DNA of 41,449 nucleotides from Methanoregula sp. (GCA_030694985.1 JAUYTV010000038.1:1-41449); one strand, 5' to 3'. Shown: positions 1 to 8,028, counted from the first letter of the stretch. Notes: a model not told the origin generated them from the letters alone. Made by a program: numbers and translations.

Positions 1-65
1 ACCCTATTGGATTGAATCCGTTTTTCCGGATGACCTGTAATCAATGGGGGCAGACAAAAATGAAG
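1..65. repeat. 65-bp direct repeat, copy 1
   Basis: This stretch is identical over 65 bases to positions 254-318. It begins at the first base of the window, so the repeat may extend further left. It contains a short inverted pair, ATCCG...CGGAT, that could form a small hairpin. It has no coding potential that I can support. The two copies are offset by 253 bp. Confidence 0.95.
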
Positions 66-167
66 GAAACAACCCTTTTGGCATCCTCATAGACCTGCTC
101 CCATCCGGGCTCTATACGGGCTTGGATTCCCCATTTTCATCCTATTTGACCGGCCTTATGGAAGGTT

Positions 168-216
168 TCTGGCGATGATTTTTAAAATACCCCACAATTT
201 CGAATCAATCGCCAGA
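168..216. other. Inverted repeat between the two direct repeats
   Basis: TCTGGCGAT at 168-176 is the perfect complement of ATCGCCAGA at 208-216, giving a 9-bp stem with a 31-nt loop. It lies in the 188 bp separating the two 65-bp repeats. It may be part of a decayed mobile element or a transcript end; neither can be decided from sequence alone. Confidence 0.5.
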
Positions 217-253
217 TGAGAGCATTTTATCAGGATAAAACCGGCCTTAACAA

Positions 254-318
254 ACCCTATTGGATTGAATCCGTTTTTCCGGATGACCTGTAATCAATGG
301 GGGCAGACAAAAATGAAG
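254..318. repeat. 65-bp direct repeat, copy 2
   Basis: Exact copy of bases 1-65. After position 318 the two copies diverge at once, so the right boundary of the repeat is well defined. The 185 bp from here to the phzF-like start hold no other recognisable feature. Confidence 0.95.
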
Positions 319-503
319 TTACTTCCGTTTAATCGTGTTGTTTTAGTCTTTGAATTGTTTCTCAGTTACAAGAACCCGACAGTGTCCCTTAGCAATATTT
401 GTGTAATTTCGCACCTGTACCGTAAGACAAATCAATAAAGGATGCCCATGGTGAAATGAAGAATCTATGAGCGCCCCACTGGTTGTATACGATGAGGTCA
501 GGC

Positions 504-1397
504 ATGCAGCGATACCGTTTTAAAAAAATTGATGCGTTTGTCATGGAACGATCATCGGGCAACCCGGCAGGATGCATCTACCTGCCCAGCGAAGATGCCC
601 TTTCAGCCGAAGGTATGCAGCAGATCGCACGGGAACTTTCTGGATGCGTAAGCGAGGTAGTTTACGTATACCCGGATGAGGGGCATACCGGCCTTAAGTT
701 TTTCTCTTCTGAACGTGAAGTTGCGTTCTGCGGGCACGGGACCATTGCTGCCATGTACGATCTCATAAAAAACGACCCTGTCCTCTCACGCGATCCGGTT
801 ACCCGTATCCATGCAGGTGGGCAGGAGCTGCTTGTAAGAAACGAGATCGCAAAAGCAGATGCGGTCTTCATCAGTGCGCCGCAACCCGTTGAGCAAAAAC
901 TATCGATATCCCGTGACTGTATTGCAGCGGCATTGCGGATCGCACCTGCTGAAATTTCAGAAAAACACCGTATTGCCTGTATCAACGCAGGGCTTGCGAC
1001 ACTCATTGTCCCGTTAGATTCTCTCGACACGCTGCTGTCCATTCATCCGGATCAGCTGCACTTAAAGGAATTCTGCCTGTCTAACGGAATTGAGATCATT
1101 TTGGTTTTTTCAACAGTGACTTCTAAGGCCGGGAACAGTTACCGCACAAGGGTATTTGCTCCCATCTTTGGGTATCTTGAAGATCCTGCAACGGGTTCGG
1201 GCAATGCGGCGCTGGGATATTACCTGCTAAAAGAGGACACCTGGGATGGTCGGATGATTGCCATTGAGCAGGGAAAGAGCAGGGAGCATCCGAATATCAT
1301 CCGTCTTGTGAGTGATGCGTCAAAGGTGCAGCGCAGCGTTTTTTTCGGGGGCAATGCGATTGTACGGATTGAGGGAGAATATCTTCTCTATCCGTGA
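504..1397 (+). CDS. PhzF-family isomerase/epimerase
   Basis: The 297-residue product has the two halves of the PhzF/diaminopimelate-epimerase fold. The N-terminal part carries SGNPAG and the acidic site SGCVSEVV, where the Glu fits the catalytic Glu of PhzF. A GHGTIAA segment follows, and the C-terminal part carries DPATGSGNAA, the hallmark of the family. Members act as cytoplasmic isomerases without cofactor, but most archaeal substrates are unknown and none is proposed here. Upstream in-frame TTG (483) and ATG (492) codons exist. The ATG at 504 is preferred because GAGGT at 494-498 is spaced 5 nt from it. The gene stands alone. Family assignment is firm, substrate unknown. Confidence 0.9.
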   Translation: MQRYRFKKIDAFVMERSSGNPAGCIYLPSEDALSAEGMQQIARELSGCVSEVVYVYPDEGHTGLKFFSSEREVAFCGHGTIAAMYDLIKNDPVLSRDPVTRIHAGGQELLVRNEIAKADAVFISAPQPVEQKLSISRDCIAAALRIAPAEISEKHRIACINAGLATLIVPLDSLDTLLSIHPDQLHLKEFCLSNGIEIILVFSTVTSKAGNSYRTRVFAPIFGYLEDPATGSGNAALGYYLLKEDTWDGRMIAIEQGKSREHPNIIRLVSDASKVQRSVFFGGNAIVRIEGEYLLYP

Positions 1398-2024
1398 GGG
1401 TTACAAGAAATATACAACCACTGTACCTTTTTTAAAAAACCCATACGCACTAAAAAATATTCCGGAAAAATTCCCACAGGATAGTAAAACCGTTCTTCAC
1501 CCGTCATCCCACCCCATCCCCATCCCCCTCCCCATGGATATCCCGGCAACCCCCAGTTAATCGCCATTTATCTCAACTTATAGCGCCCCAATCGCCAAAA
1601 TACCCCCAAATTGAGGCGCATATAATGCATTCTGAGGCCCCTTATAGCGGTTTGGTGACACTTTAATTCTGATCCGCTACCTACCGTTGATTTTAAGATT
1701 CAAAGCGAAAACTCACGCAGCTCCAAAAAAAGGTTAAAATGAACTCATTTTGCGGGTTCCCCCCCCCATATCAGTCCCGATGGAATCCGGGCATTTTTCG
1801 AGGTTTTTCAGAAATGCCCCGTTTGACAAACGGAGCGTTTTGCAGGTTTTTTGGGGTTTCAGCCCTCCCGTTCTCATGACCCCCCGGACTTTTGAGGAAA
1901 AGATCTGGCCCGTTAGTGCTGCTGCATAACGGAGTGAGGGCTCCCTATGATCCGTTTGTGTATGGAGTGTTACAAAATATATTTCATTTTCAATGATCAA
2001 ATACCATGGTAATGAGCCATACGA
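1398..2024. other. Intergenic region, no gene seen
   Basis: About 630 bp without a convincing coding frame on either strand. It includes a C-rich run near 1500-1535 and short AT-rich stretches. Its right half carries a copy (1845-1901) of a diverged repeat that recurs just downstream of vapC. Confidence 0.6.
1845..1901. repeat. Diverged repeat flanking the VapBC pair, left copy
   Basis: This stretch resembles 2693-2753. Shared blocks in the same order are GGTTTT, GGGGTTT, AGCCC, TTC, CATGAC, CCCC and TGA-GAAA. The copies lie in the same orientation on either side of the toxin-antitoxin pair, so the pair may have arrived or duplicated as a cassette. Similarity is partial and was judged by eye. 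Confidence 0.5.
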
Positions 2025-2025
2025 G

Positions 2026-2032
2026 TATAAAA
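2026..2032 (+). promoter_or_regulatory. Candidate TATA box for the VapBC pair
   Basis: TATAAAA lies 22-25 nt upstream of an in-frame GTG at 2051. If this is the functional TATA element, transcription would begin near 2050. The antitoxin would then be read leaderless from the GTG rather than from the ATG at 2036. Confidence 0.4.
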
Positions 2033-2035
2033 GGA

Positions 2036-2185
2036 ATGTTTCAGGAAAATGTGGGATCAGAAAAAGCAAAATCGATTTCTGTTGGTACCAAATTTCCCTC
2101 GAACTCTAAAAAAATACGTGGAATTATTTCTATAACCGATCCAGCGATTATCGAAGAGATCGCCGAAAGTGATCTGCTTGGATAA
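2036..2185 (+). CDS. Putative small antitoxin partner of the PIN toxin
   Basis: A 49-codon frame from ATG 2036 (or 44 codons from GTG 2051) ends with TAA at 2183-2185 and overlaps the PIN-domain gene by 17 nt. The N-terminal part is rich in Lys and Ser. The C-terminal part is acidic and helical (DPAIIEEIAESDLLG). I do not recognise a named antitoxin family. The role is inferred from position, overlap and size, which are typical of VapB-type antitoxins immediately upstream of VapC. The start codon is uncertain. Confidence 0.55.
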   Translation: MFQENVGSEKAKSISVGTKFPSNSKKIRGIISITDPAIIEEIAESDLLG

Positions 2186-2681
2186 ATTTTCTGCTATCCC
2201 TGCCGGAACCTCTCTCATATTCGATACCAATATTTTCGTATACTGGGTACTTGATCACCCGCGGTTCAAGGAGGCATGTGAAAAATTAGTTGAGAGGGTC
2301 AATGATCAGGAGATCGAAGGATTCATCCCATCCGTAGTACGTAACGAACTACTGCACCGCCTTATGATTGCTGAGATCATTGGGAATCAATGGGCAGCAC
2401 ATCCACTTGATGCCATAAAATTGATGAAACATAATCCTGATATCATTCAGCAACTGAAAAAACCGTGGGAAGTCTACGGATCTCTCTCTTCAATGAATTT
2501 TAAAATTATCGAAGAGTTTCCCGGTATCACTCAATCCACATTCAATCTATCTAAAACATATTCCCTGCTTGCCAAAGATGCGGCTATACTCGCGTTTGCG
2601 AAAAAATTTAAGATTTCCTCAATTGCCACCTATGATAACGATTTCACACGGGTTGCCTGGATGTTCTGCTGGAAACCGTGA
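2169..2681 (+). CDS. vapC: PIN-domain ribonuclease (VapC-like toxin)
   Basis: A 170-residue PIN-domain protein with the acidic residues expected for Mg-dependent RNase activity. These are D19 in IFDTNIF, E60 in RNELLHR, D137 in AKDAAILA, and D156/D158 in the YDNDF motif near the C terminus. VapC toxins cleave tRNA or rRNA and are held inactive by a co-transcribed antitoxin, here probably the overlapping small gene at 2036. The GTG start at 2169 lies inside that gene, suggesting translational coupling. It is somewhat longer than a typical VapC (about 130-145 aa), with an insertion between E60 and D137. Function is inferred from the family. Confidence 0.85.
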   Translation: MICLDKFSAIPAGTSLIFDTNIFVYWVLDHPRFKEACEKLVERVNDQEIEGFIPSVVRNELLHRLMIAEIIGNQWAAHPLDAIKLMKHNPDIIQQLKKPWEVYGSLSSMNFKIIEEFPGITQSTFNLSKTYSLLAKDAAILAFAKKFKISSIATYDNDFTRVAWMFCWKP

Positions 2682-2692
2682 TCTGTTTTACT

Positions 2693-2753
2693 GGGTTTTA
2701 GGGGTTTTAGCCCCCACTTCATCATGACTCCCCAGAACCGTCTGATGAAAGGT
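2693..2753. repeat. Diverged repeat flanking the VapBC pair, right copy
   Basis: Starts 11 bp after the vapC stop codon and matches the left copy at 1845-1901 in order and orientation of its conserved blocks. The remaining 150 bp up to the Fic gene are T-rich and show nothing else recognisable. Confidence 0.5.
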
Positions 2754-2901
2754 GGATTATCCTTGGGTGGAACAACAGGAATTGATGAATGAGATTGCGT
2801 GCCGGCCCGGGAATTTTTTTTATTTTTTTTCTAACGGCTCGCTTTCTCTCTAAAGAATTTTCTGGAATCCGGAAAAGAGACTTCACGTTATTTTTTAAGA
2901 G

Positions 2902-3273
2902 TTATCTCCTGACGTTTTTTTTATAATGCGAGCGCAGCCACTCTTCAACATCTTCCTGTTCAACAGTGAAAGATAAAATCCCCCGCACAAGAGCGGTCAT
3001 ATCAGAATCGTTGTCCTGAAGCGTGTAGCCGTTCTTAAAAAGGATCATTTCAGATACAAGATGCGCGGTTCGACTGTTGCCATCGCGAAACGCCGGGTAA
3101 GCAACAAGGGAGAAGAAGGCATGGGCAGCTTGTTTGTAAACGCTCTCAATGCGGTTGACTGAAAAGACCATCTGGTGGAGACTTGCTTCCGAGAGCAGCC
3201 GGTCATCACCGCCATCGGTCTCCATCACTTTTTTGTGGAAGGCAATGACCTGTTCTACCGTGAGCATGTCCAT
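2902..3273 (-). CDS. Fic/Doc-family protein lacking the catalytic His
   Basis: A 123-residue protein with the Doc-like Fic fold. The N-terminal helix resembles the start of Doc, and the core motif reads PAFRDGNSRTA at residues 60-70. In Fic/Doc enzymes this motif begins with the catalytic His (HxFxDGNKR). Here that position is Pro60, preceded by Tyr59, while the nucleotide-binding D64-G-N-x-R68 is kept. AMP transfer or Doc-type kinase activity is therefore doubtful. The start at 3273 was chosen because GAGGT precedes it with normal spacing; a longer frame from 3339 has no such support. No Phd-like antitoxin is seen next to it, so it may be a decayed toxin or a binding-only derivative. Confidence 0.8.
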   Translation of the reverse strand: MDMLTVEQVIAFHKKVMETDGGDDRLLSEASLHQMVFSVNRIESVYKQAAHAFFSLVAYPAFRDGNSRTAHLVSEMILFKNGYTLQDNDSDMTALVRGILSFTVEQEDVEEWLRSHYKKNVRR

Positions 3274-3402
3274 GCGGTTTACCTCTTTTAAAAATGGTAT
3301 GAGTGCGGAGCCATATAAACCCGGGGAATTATCCTGCATTACCTACGGATTGCAACGGGCGAAAGAGAGATGATACCTTACATCCAATAGTGAGAAAAAA
3401 AG

Positions 3403-3825
3403 GTGTTCATCATAGGAATTTTTGACAAGTTAACCGGAAAAACAGCAACGCTCAACCCGAAATCGGCCCTCGTGCTCTCCGCCATTACTGTTATTGCGGC
3501 AGACGGTGTTATCGATCAGGCAGAGATGAACGATCTCGCAAAGATCTGCCGTGGCGACCGTAAATCCATTGATACTGCAATGGAGGTTTTAAAGGCTAAC
3601 AAGTTCCCCGGCGTTATTGATCTGGTGGCAAACGTGCTTGACGAGAAGCAGAAGATTGCAACGCTTGCCATTCTCTGCGACCTTGCAATGTCTGATGGTG
3701 TGCTTGCAGGAGAAGAAAAGGCAATCCTCCAGATGTACATGAACAAGTTTGGCGTACCAGAAGCACAGATGGCCTCCATCATCGAAGCAATTGCAATCAA
3801 GAACGACTTTTCGATCTTTTCGTAA
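3403..3825 (+). CDS. TerB-like (tellurite resistance/DUF533-type) helical protein
   Basis: A 140-residue all-helical protein resembling the TerB domain. Two halves each carry an acidic, potential metal-binding helix turn: AADGVIDQAEM near residues 32-42 and AMSDGVLAGEEKA near 95-107. TerB domains are metal-responsive modules of stress systems, but no other ter gene lies nearby, so no tellurite role is proposed. The start is a GTG at 3403 in an A-rich leader, with AGGTG overlapping it. The gene is followed by a T-tract that could end transcription. Confidence 0.7.
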   Translation: MFIIGIFDKLTGKTATLNPKSALVLSAITVIAADGVIDQAEMNDLAKICRGDRKSIDTAMEVLKANKFPGVIDLVANVLDEKQKIATLAILCDLAMSDGVLAGEEKAILQMYMNKFGVPEAQMASIIEAIAIKNDFSIFS

Positions 3826-3851
3826 ATTATATTTTATCTTTTTTTACCCGG

Positions 3852-4370
3852 TCACACTTTCCGGATCTCGTTGTAGAGCGAGACTACCGATAAGCTCACC
3901 AGATTGAGCGTTGTTGCAGCATGCCAGAGGGGGATCTCAAATGGTGCAAGTGTCGCAATCCATCCTGACCAGAGCATCACGCAGATGATCGAGAACGAAA
4001 GCAGGGTATCGAGCGCGAGAAAGACCATGGGACGGGAAAAGAGACGACCTGCCTGTGCCAGTGTGCAGCACTCATACCGGGTTGGGATGTGCAGGAGGTC
4101 CTGCGCCAGGTACACACTGTTCATTAAGAGGTCAGCAACAGCCCAGAGGATGATCAAAGAGCCCACTGCTGCAAACAATGATCCCCCTGCACGGAGAATG
4201 CTGATCCCAAAGATCATCTTATAGATGCAGAACGGAACGCCGATTGTCAGGCTCAGGAAGAACGGTCGCATGAAAAACCGCTGTATGGTATCTGATTCCC
4301 GGGCATACCTGCATGCAGGTGCATCACCATCGCCAGCCTGCTTACAACCGGGTGAATTGGAGTCTGCCAT
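3852..4370 (-). CDS. Four-helix integral membrane protein, function unknown
   Basis: The 172-residue product has a charged N terminus with two Cys (residues 9 and 20). About four hydrophobic segments follow, near residues 34-55, 60-85, 112-135 and 140-165. I do not recognise a family. It diverges from the YkgJ-like gene that begins about 95 bp to the right. No signal peptide or catalytic motif is visible. The start at ATG 4370 is the first in frame and has no strong ribosome-binding site. Confidence 0.6.
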   Translation of the reverse strand: MADSNSPGCKQAGDGDAPACRYARESDTIQRFFMRPFFLSLTIGVPFCIYKMIFGISILRAGGSLFAAVGSLIILWAVADLLMNSVYLAQDLLHIPTRYECCTLAQAGRLFSRPMVFLALDTLLSFSIICVMLWSGWIATLAPFEIPLWHAATTLNLVSLSVVSLYNEIRKV

Positions 4371-4465
4371 GTGTCAGGGAGAGTATGGTGTGACACGAAT
4401 ATATCTGCTGCTACATGGTGTTTTTTTAAATTGAGTGCTCAATACGATACCGGGGGCCGGGTGCT

Positions 4466-4948
4466 ATCGCGTTTGAATGCCATCAGTGCGGGGAGTGCTG
4501 TTCCCATCTGGGGCTGGTTCATAGCATACGAAAGGATCTTGGCAACTTTCATTTTATTGTGTACAACCAGTACACTTCAGATGAAACCGAAGTTTTTGTG
4601 GATCCCGATAAGCGCGAACTCTTCTTAGACAAGAGCATTTTTAAAAAACTTCCCGAAGCCTGCCCGTTCTTCCGGCATATGCCCGAAAGCGAGATGGCGT
4701 ACTGCACCGTCCACTCCACACGGCCGGATATCTGCCAGGATTTTTCCTGCTGGCGGATGCTTATCCTCAATCATATCGGACGAAGGGTGGGCCGTGTCAT
4801 GTTCCGGCGCTCGCTTGTCACCGAAGATGCCTTCTTAAACCGGATTTGGGAGGAATGCATTGACCCGTTACCCGATAATGATGACACTGTATGGGACAAA
4901 GAAGTGGTCCGTGTTCTCACGCGGGCGGGTTATACGGTGCGGCAATAA
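4466..4948 (+). CDS. YkgJ-family Cys-cluster (Zn/Fe-chelating) protein with unclear start
   Basis: The frame encodes the full YkgJ cysteine pattern. FECHQCGECCSHLG begins at 4472, then come CPFF, CTVH and a C-terminal RPDICQDFSCW. Proteins of this family chelate Zn or an Fe-S cluster through these Cys. The frame is open from 4430 to 4948, but it has no ATG, GTG or TTG before the first Cys motif. The first ATG, at 4559, would delete four essential Cys. Either a non-AUG start is used (ATC at 4466 is a candidate), or one base is missing between the out-of-frame GTG at 4461 and 4471. The start given here is a best guess. Confidence 0.75.
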   Translation: MAFECHQCGECCSHLGLVHSIRKDLGNFHFIVYNQYTSDETEVFVDPDKRELFLDKSIFKKLPEACPFFRHMPESEMAYCTVHSTRPDICQDFSCWRMLILNHIGRRVGRVMFRRSLVTEDAFLNRIWEECIDPLPDNDDTVWDKEVVRVLTRAGYTVRQ

Positions 4949-5073
4949 TTGTGGGATTCAGCAAAGATTTTGCATAGGTAATCCTCTGATACAAATCTCG
5001 TTTAAGTTCTGGTTGCAGAAGTACCTGGAATCAGAACGAAAAAGCAATAACCCAAATACACAAAACGACAAGG

Positions 5074-5346
5074 GTGACTGCTTTTTCCTTTACAGATTTT
5101 TTTCTGGTCCTCTACGCAGTCCTCAATAGTATTGCGTTTTTTCTCTTTGCAAATGATAAGCGCAAAGCAAAGAACAATGCATGGCGGACACCTGAGAACC
5201 TGCTGCTGCTGGTTGCGGCATTTGGCCCCTTTGGTGCCTACGGGGCAATGTTAATCTTCAGGCATAAGACACGGAAACTGAAATTTTATCTTGTGCCTGT
5301 ATTCCTGTTCGTTCATGTTGTAGCAATCCTTTACCTGTTGCGCTGA
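5074..5346 (+). CDS. DUF1294 small membrane protein
   Basis: The 90-residue product has two or three membrane segments (about 5-25, 43-62 and 70-88). The conserved DUF1294 signature lies between them: FANDKRKAKNNAWRTPEN, then GPFGAYGAMLIFRHKTRK. The family is found across bacteria and archaea, sometimes fused to cold-shock domains, and has no established function. The start is GTG 5074, with a weak AAGG just ahead. Confidence 0.8.
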   Translation: MTAFSFTDFFLVLYAVLNSIAFFLFANDKRKAKNNAWRTPENLLLLVAAFGPFGAYGAMLIFRHKTRKLKFYLVPVFLFVHVVAILYLLR

Positions 5347-5476
5347 TTTTCCTGTGCTGCACTGGATCTGTGTGATACTGACGGAATCATCAGCATCTGC
5401 GATAAATCGACACAAAACCGTAGGTAAGTAAAAAAGCGCAACAAAACGATAGCAGAAAATGAAAAAATTTATGAAA

Positions 5477-5665
5477 TTAGAACCGGGGTTTCCGGTGTTT
5501 CGGGAGGCAGTCTCTGCAGTATACAGGCCTGCCCTCGGTTGGCTTAAAAGGTACTTCGCATTCCTTCCCACAGTCTGAACAGGATACTTTTGTCATTTCT
5601 CGTGGGCCTTGATCTCTTGCGCCGCCAAAATTTCTCTGGCCGCCAAATTTATTTTCTCCATACAT
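5477..5665 (-). CDS. CxxC-x17-CxxC zinc-ribbon protein
   Basis: The 62-residue product has a Gly/Asn/Gln-rich N-terminal tail (NKFGGQRNFGG) and one zinc ribbon. The ribbon is made of CSDCGK and, after about 17 residues, YCRDCLPKH. This spacing matches the CxxC-x17-CxxC domain family common in methanogens and candidate phyla. The low-complexity tail suggests RNA or protein binding, but function is unknown. The ATG at 5665 is preferred over the longer frame from 5707 because the family usually begins just before the Gly-rich tail. Confidence 0.75.
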   Translation of the reverse strand: MYGENKFGGQRNFGGARDQGPREMTKVSCSDCGKECEVPFKPTEGRPVYCRDCLPKHRKPRF

Positions 5666-5822
5666 GTTAGTTCTCAAACAGTCATTTGGATAACTGTGCA
5701 ATAACATAGGTTGTCTTGGCTTATAAAAAGTGTTATACTTCTATAATTAACGCCCATCGAAACGGTTGCTGCTTCATGTCAGTAAACAGAAATGTTTGAG
5801 GAAGGCCGGCATTGCCGGTCAC

Positions 5823-5829
5823 TATAAAA
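5823..5829 (+). promoter_or_regulatory. Candidate TATA box for the dCMP deaminase gene
   Basis: TATAAAA centred 43 nt upstream of the ATG at 5869. Transcription would start near 5850, leaving a leader of about 19 nt. The leader contains no strong Shine-Dalgarno site. Confidence 0.45.
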
Positions 5830-5868
5830 CCCCGCACTTTATTACCCCGCCTCCCAAAACTCTTGTAG

Positions 5869-6354
5869 ATGCGAACCAACCGTCACGAATATTTCCTTGA
5901 CCTTGCCCTGCGGTGCGCCCACCAGGGGACCTGCCTCCGCCGCAACTTTGGCGCGATCATTGTGGATGAATACAATACGATCGTCTCGACCGGCTACACG
6001 GGAGCCCCCAGAAAGCAGATGGACTGTACAGAGCTCAACTGCTGCTGGCGAAAGGACCACAACATCCCCTCCGGCTCCAACTATGAGCGGTGCCGGAGCG
6101 TGCACGCTGAGATGAATGCCCTGCTCCAGGCCGGAAAACTGGCCCGGGGATGTACACTCTACCTTGCCGGGTTCGATGTTGAGACCGAAGCGCTCACCCA
6201 GATCTGGCCGTGCTTCCTCTGCTCAAAGATGATCGTGAATTCAGGAATCACCAACGTGATCATGCGGACCAGCGATAAGGAACATCGAGAGATGGACCCG
6301 ATGGTGCTCTACCAGATGCGGAGCCGCGAATCGTTAGGAGAGGACGGGATATAA
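5869..6354 (+). CDS. Deoxycytidylate (dCMP) deaminase family protein
   Basis: The 161-residue zinc deaminase converts dCMP to dUMP in pyrimidine nucleotide metabolism if it follows its family. The zinc site is complete: HAE at residues 79-81, with the catalytic Glu, and PCFLC at 114-118. Upstream lies the TGYTGAPR substrate loop typical of ComEB/dCMP deaminases, and several extra Cys at 53-59 that in this family can bind a second zinc. Length is normal. No thymidylate synthase gene lies next to it. The call is confident at family level; substrate is inferred. Confidence 0.9.
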   Translation: MRTNRHEYFLDLALRCAHQGTCLRRNFGAIIVDEYNTIVSTGYTGAPRKQMDCTELNCCWRKDHNIPSGSNYERCRSVHAEMNALLQAGKLARGCTLYLAGFDVETEALTQIWPCFLCSKMIVNSGITNVIMRTSDKEHREMDPMVLYQMRSRESLGEDGI

Positions 6355-6423
6355 TTTTTTGTAACTGCTACAGGGACAATTACGGCAGAAGCAGTTTTCA
6401 GATCCACCGTCCCGTTTCCTTTT

Positions 6424-6597
6424 TTATTCTGTACCACGTGAAGATTTCTTAATTATTGTTGCTTCATCTGCAACTACACCCGCTGCGATTACGATTGCCG
6501 GGATCATCAGGTACTGTAAACTGATCTATGTTGAGTAATTCCCCCAATGCATATCGAGAACCCCAACGAGTACGACTGCATCGAGTTCCCAGTTCAT
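6424..6597 (-). pseudogene. Small membrane protein interrupted by an amber codon
   Basis: On the minus strand a frame starts with ATG at 6597 and runs to TAA at 6424-6426, 58 codons in all, with one in-frame TAG at 6526-6528 (codon 24). Before it the product reads MNWELDAVVLVGVLDMHWG. After it comes a hydrophobic helix (YLMIPAIVIAAGVVADEA) and a basic tail (IIKKSSRG). The composition on both sides of the TAG looks like one small one- or two-helix membrane protein. It could be a nonsense-mutated gene, a sequencing error or a chance frame. No strong ribosome-binding site precedes the ATG. Confidence 0.4.
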
Positions 6598-7062
6598 TGA
6601 AAGCCAGACCCGCCGGAATGTTTTTTTAAGGAAGATTTCCTGACAAAAATAATCCCTTATCAGGAATAACTATTAAAAATGGGGACCGGGGGGAGGTGTG
6701 TGTGTGTTTACCCCTTCAGTCCCGCTTTTTTGCTGGTACTTAGATGCGCCTGTCACTAAGTGATGACAGGTGCTGGTGAATCATTCTGTATTATACAGAT
6801 TTCGCAGTTTTTTATCAGAAACATATGCACATAACCGCTTGGCGCACGTTTCTTCTGTTCAGCATTGCAAAATTGGCTTGCAGAGTTTATGCACAATCCC
6901 AATGCTGTGCATTAGTGCACAAACACTAAGCACAATATCTATTGTTATCATAGCCTTTAATAAATTAATGGATCAAAGAACGATGCAGTGCTGTGAGTTA
7001 CATAAACTAAAATAAAAAAGTTCTTTTCACTGAGAGAAAATTTTTTTAACGGAGACTGGTGT
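6598..7062. other. Intergenic region and leader of the HTH-PAS gene
   Basis: About 465 bp with no supported gene. It contains a G-rich stretch (6678-6700, with a GTGTGTGTGT run) and an AT-rich second half leading into the next gene. A GGAG at 7051-7054, eight nt before the ATG at 7063, is the likely ribosome-binding site. Confidence 0.5.
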
Positions 7063-8028
7063 ATGGAAGCGGCAGATAATGAAATAATCCGTATCAAGGA
7101 GGTGCTCCGCGAGAACCCCCGGGGAATGAACATCAAGGAGATCTCAGCAGCTGTTGCCATGAGCCGGAATTCCATTGCAAAATATCTTGATGTCCTCACT
7201 GCAGCCGGGCAGCTTGAAGTCAGGTATGTCGGGAATGCCAAACTCTTCTATCTTGCAAAACGCGTTCCCCTTGAATCAATGATGAGCATGAGCCCTGATA
7301 TGATCGCAGTCGTTGACAAGGATATGCGGATTGCGCAAGTGAACTCCCCGTTTGTTGATTTTATCGGGACGCCGAAAGAAAAAATCATTGGTACACGGTT
7401 GTTTGACCTTGCTTCAGCCCTCCTGCCGGTTGAGCAGATGATGGGCTGGCTGCAGCAGGAGAAAGCAGGAGCGGACCCCCGTCACGAGATCCACATAAAA
7501 AAAGACGATAAAGTGATGTATTTCAATGCGCTCTGCATTCCCACCCTGTTTGAGGATGGGGATACCGGTGTGGCCCTGCGGTTTGAGAATATCTCTAATC
7601 TGAAGAATGCCGAACTCTCCCATGAGGAAAGCAAGCGGCTTTTGGAGGCTGTCCTGTCAGCTTCCACTGTCCCGATGTACGTGATTGGAAAGGATCACCA
7701 TATTCTCGCATGGAACCGGGCAATGGAGAAGTTCTCCGGATTAAAATCTTCCGGTATGATGGGAACACAAAGACAGTGGCAGGCATTTTATCCAGAGGAA
7801 CGACCGTGCCTTGCAGATCTGGTTCTCGATGGCTTAACGGACCGGATACGGGAATGGTATCCGGACACTGTCTTACAACAGGTATCCCATGATGGGACTT
7901 TCACTGCAGAAGAAGTGCTGACCGCATCTGGCGGAAAGAGCCGGAGACTCCGGTTCACGGTTACCGCTGTCATGAACAATGAGGGCGACACCATCGCAGC
8001 GGTCGAGACCGTTGAGGAAATCGCATAA
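7063..8028 (+). CDS. Winged-HTH plus double-PAS regulator
   Basis: The 321-residue protein begins with a helix-turn-helix (residues about 5-60; MSRNSIAKYLDVLTAAGQLE is the recognition part). Two PAS domains follow, roughly 75-190 (SPDMIAVVDKDMRIAQVNSP) and 195-315 (PMYVIGKDHHILAWNRAMEKF). No kinase or receiver domain is present. It is therefore probably a one-component, ligand- or redox-sensing transcription regulator or an orphan PAS sensor. HTH-PAS proteins of this build are frequent in Methanomicrobiales; targets are unknown. The ATG start has a GGAG site 8 nt ahead. It converges with the broken GNAT gene to its right. Confidence 0.8.
   Translation: MEAADNEIIRIKEVLRENPRGMNIKEISAAVAMSRNSIAKYLDVLTAAGQLEVRYVGNAKLFYLAKRVPLESMMSMSPDMIAVVDKDMRIAQVNSPFVDFIGTPKEKIIGTRLFDLASALLPVEQMMGWLQQEKAGADPRHEIHIKKDDKVMYFNALCIPTLFEDGDTGVALRFENISNLKNAELSHEESKRLLEAVLSASTVPMYVIGKDHHILAWNRAMEKFSGLKSSGMMGTQRQWQAFYPEERPCLADLVLDGLTDRIREWYPDTVLQQVSHDGTFTAEEVLTASGGKSRRLRFTVTAVMNNEGDTIAAVETVEEIA

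Noticed and set aside
1-318. CRISPR array at the window start
   Set aside because: There are only two repeat copies, each 65 bp, with a 188-bp spacer. This is far outside CRISPR dimensions.
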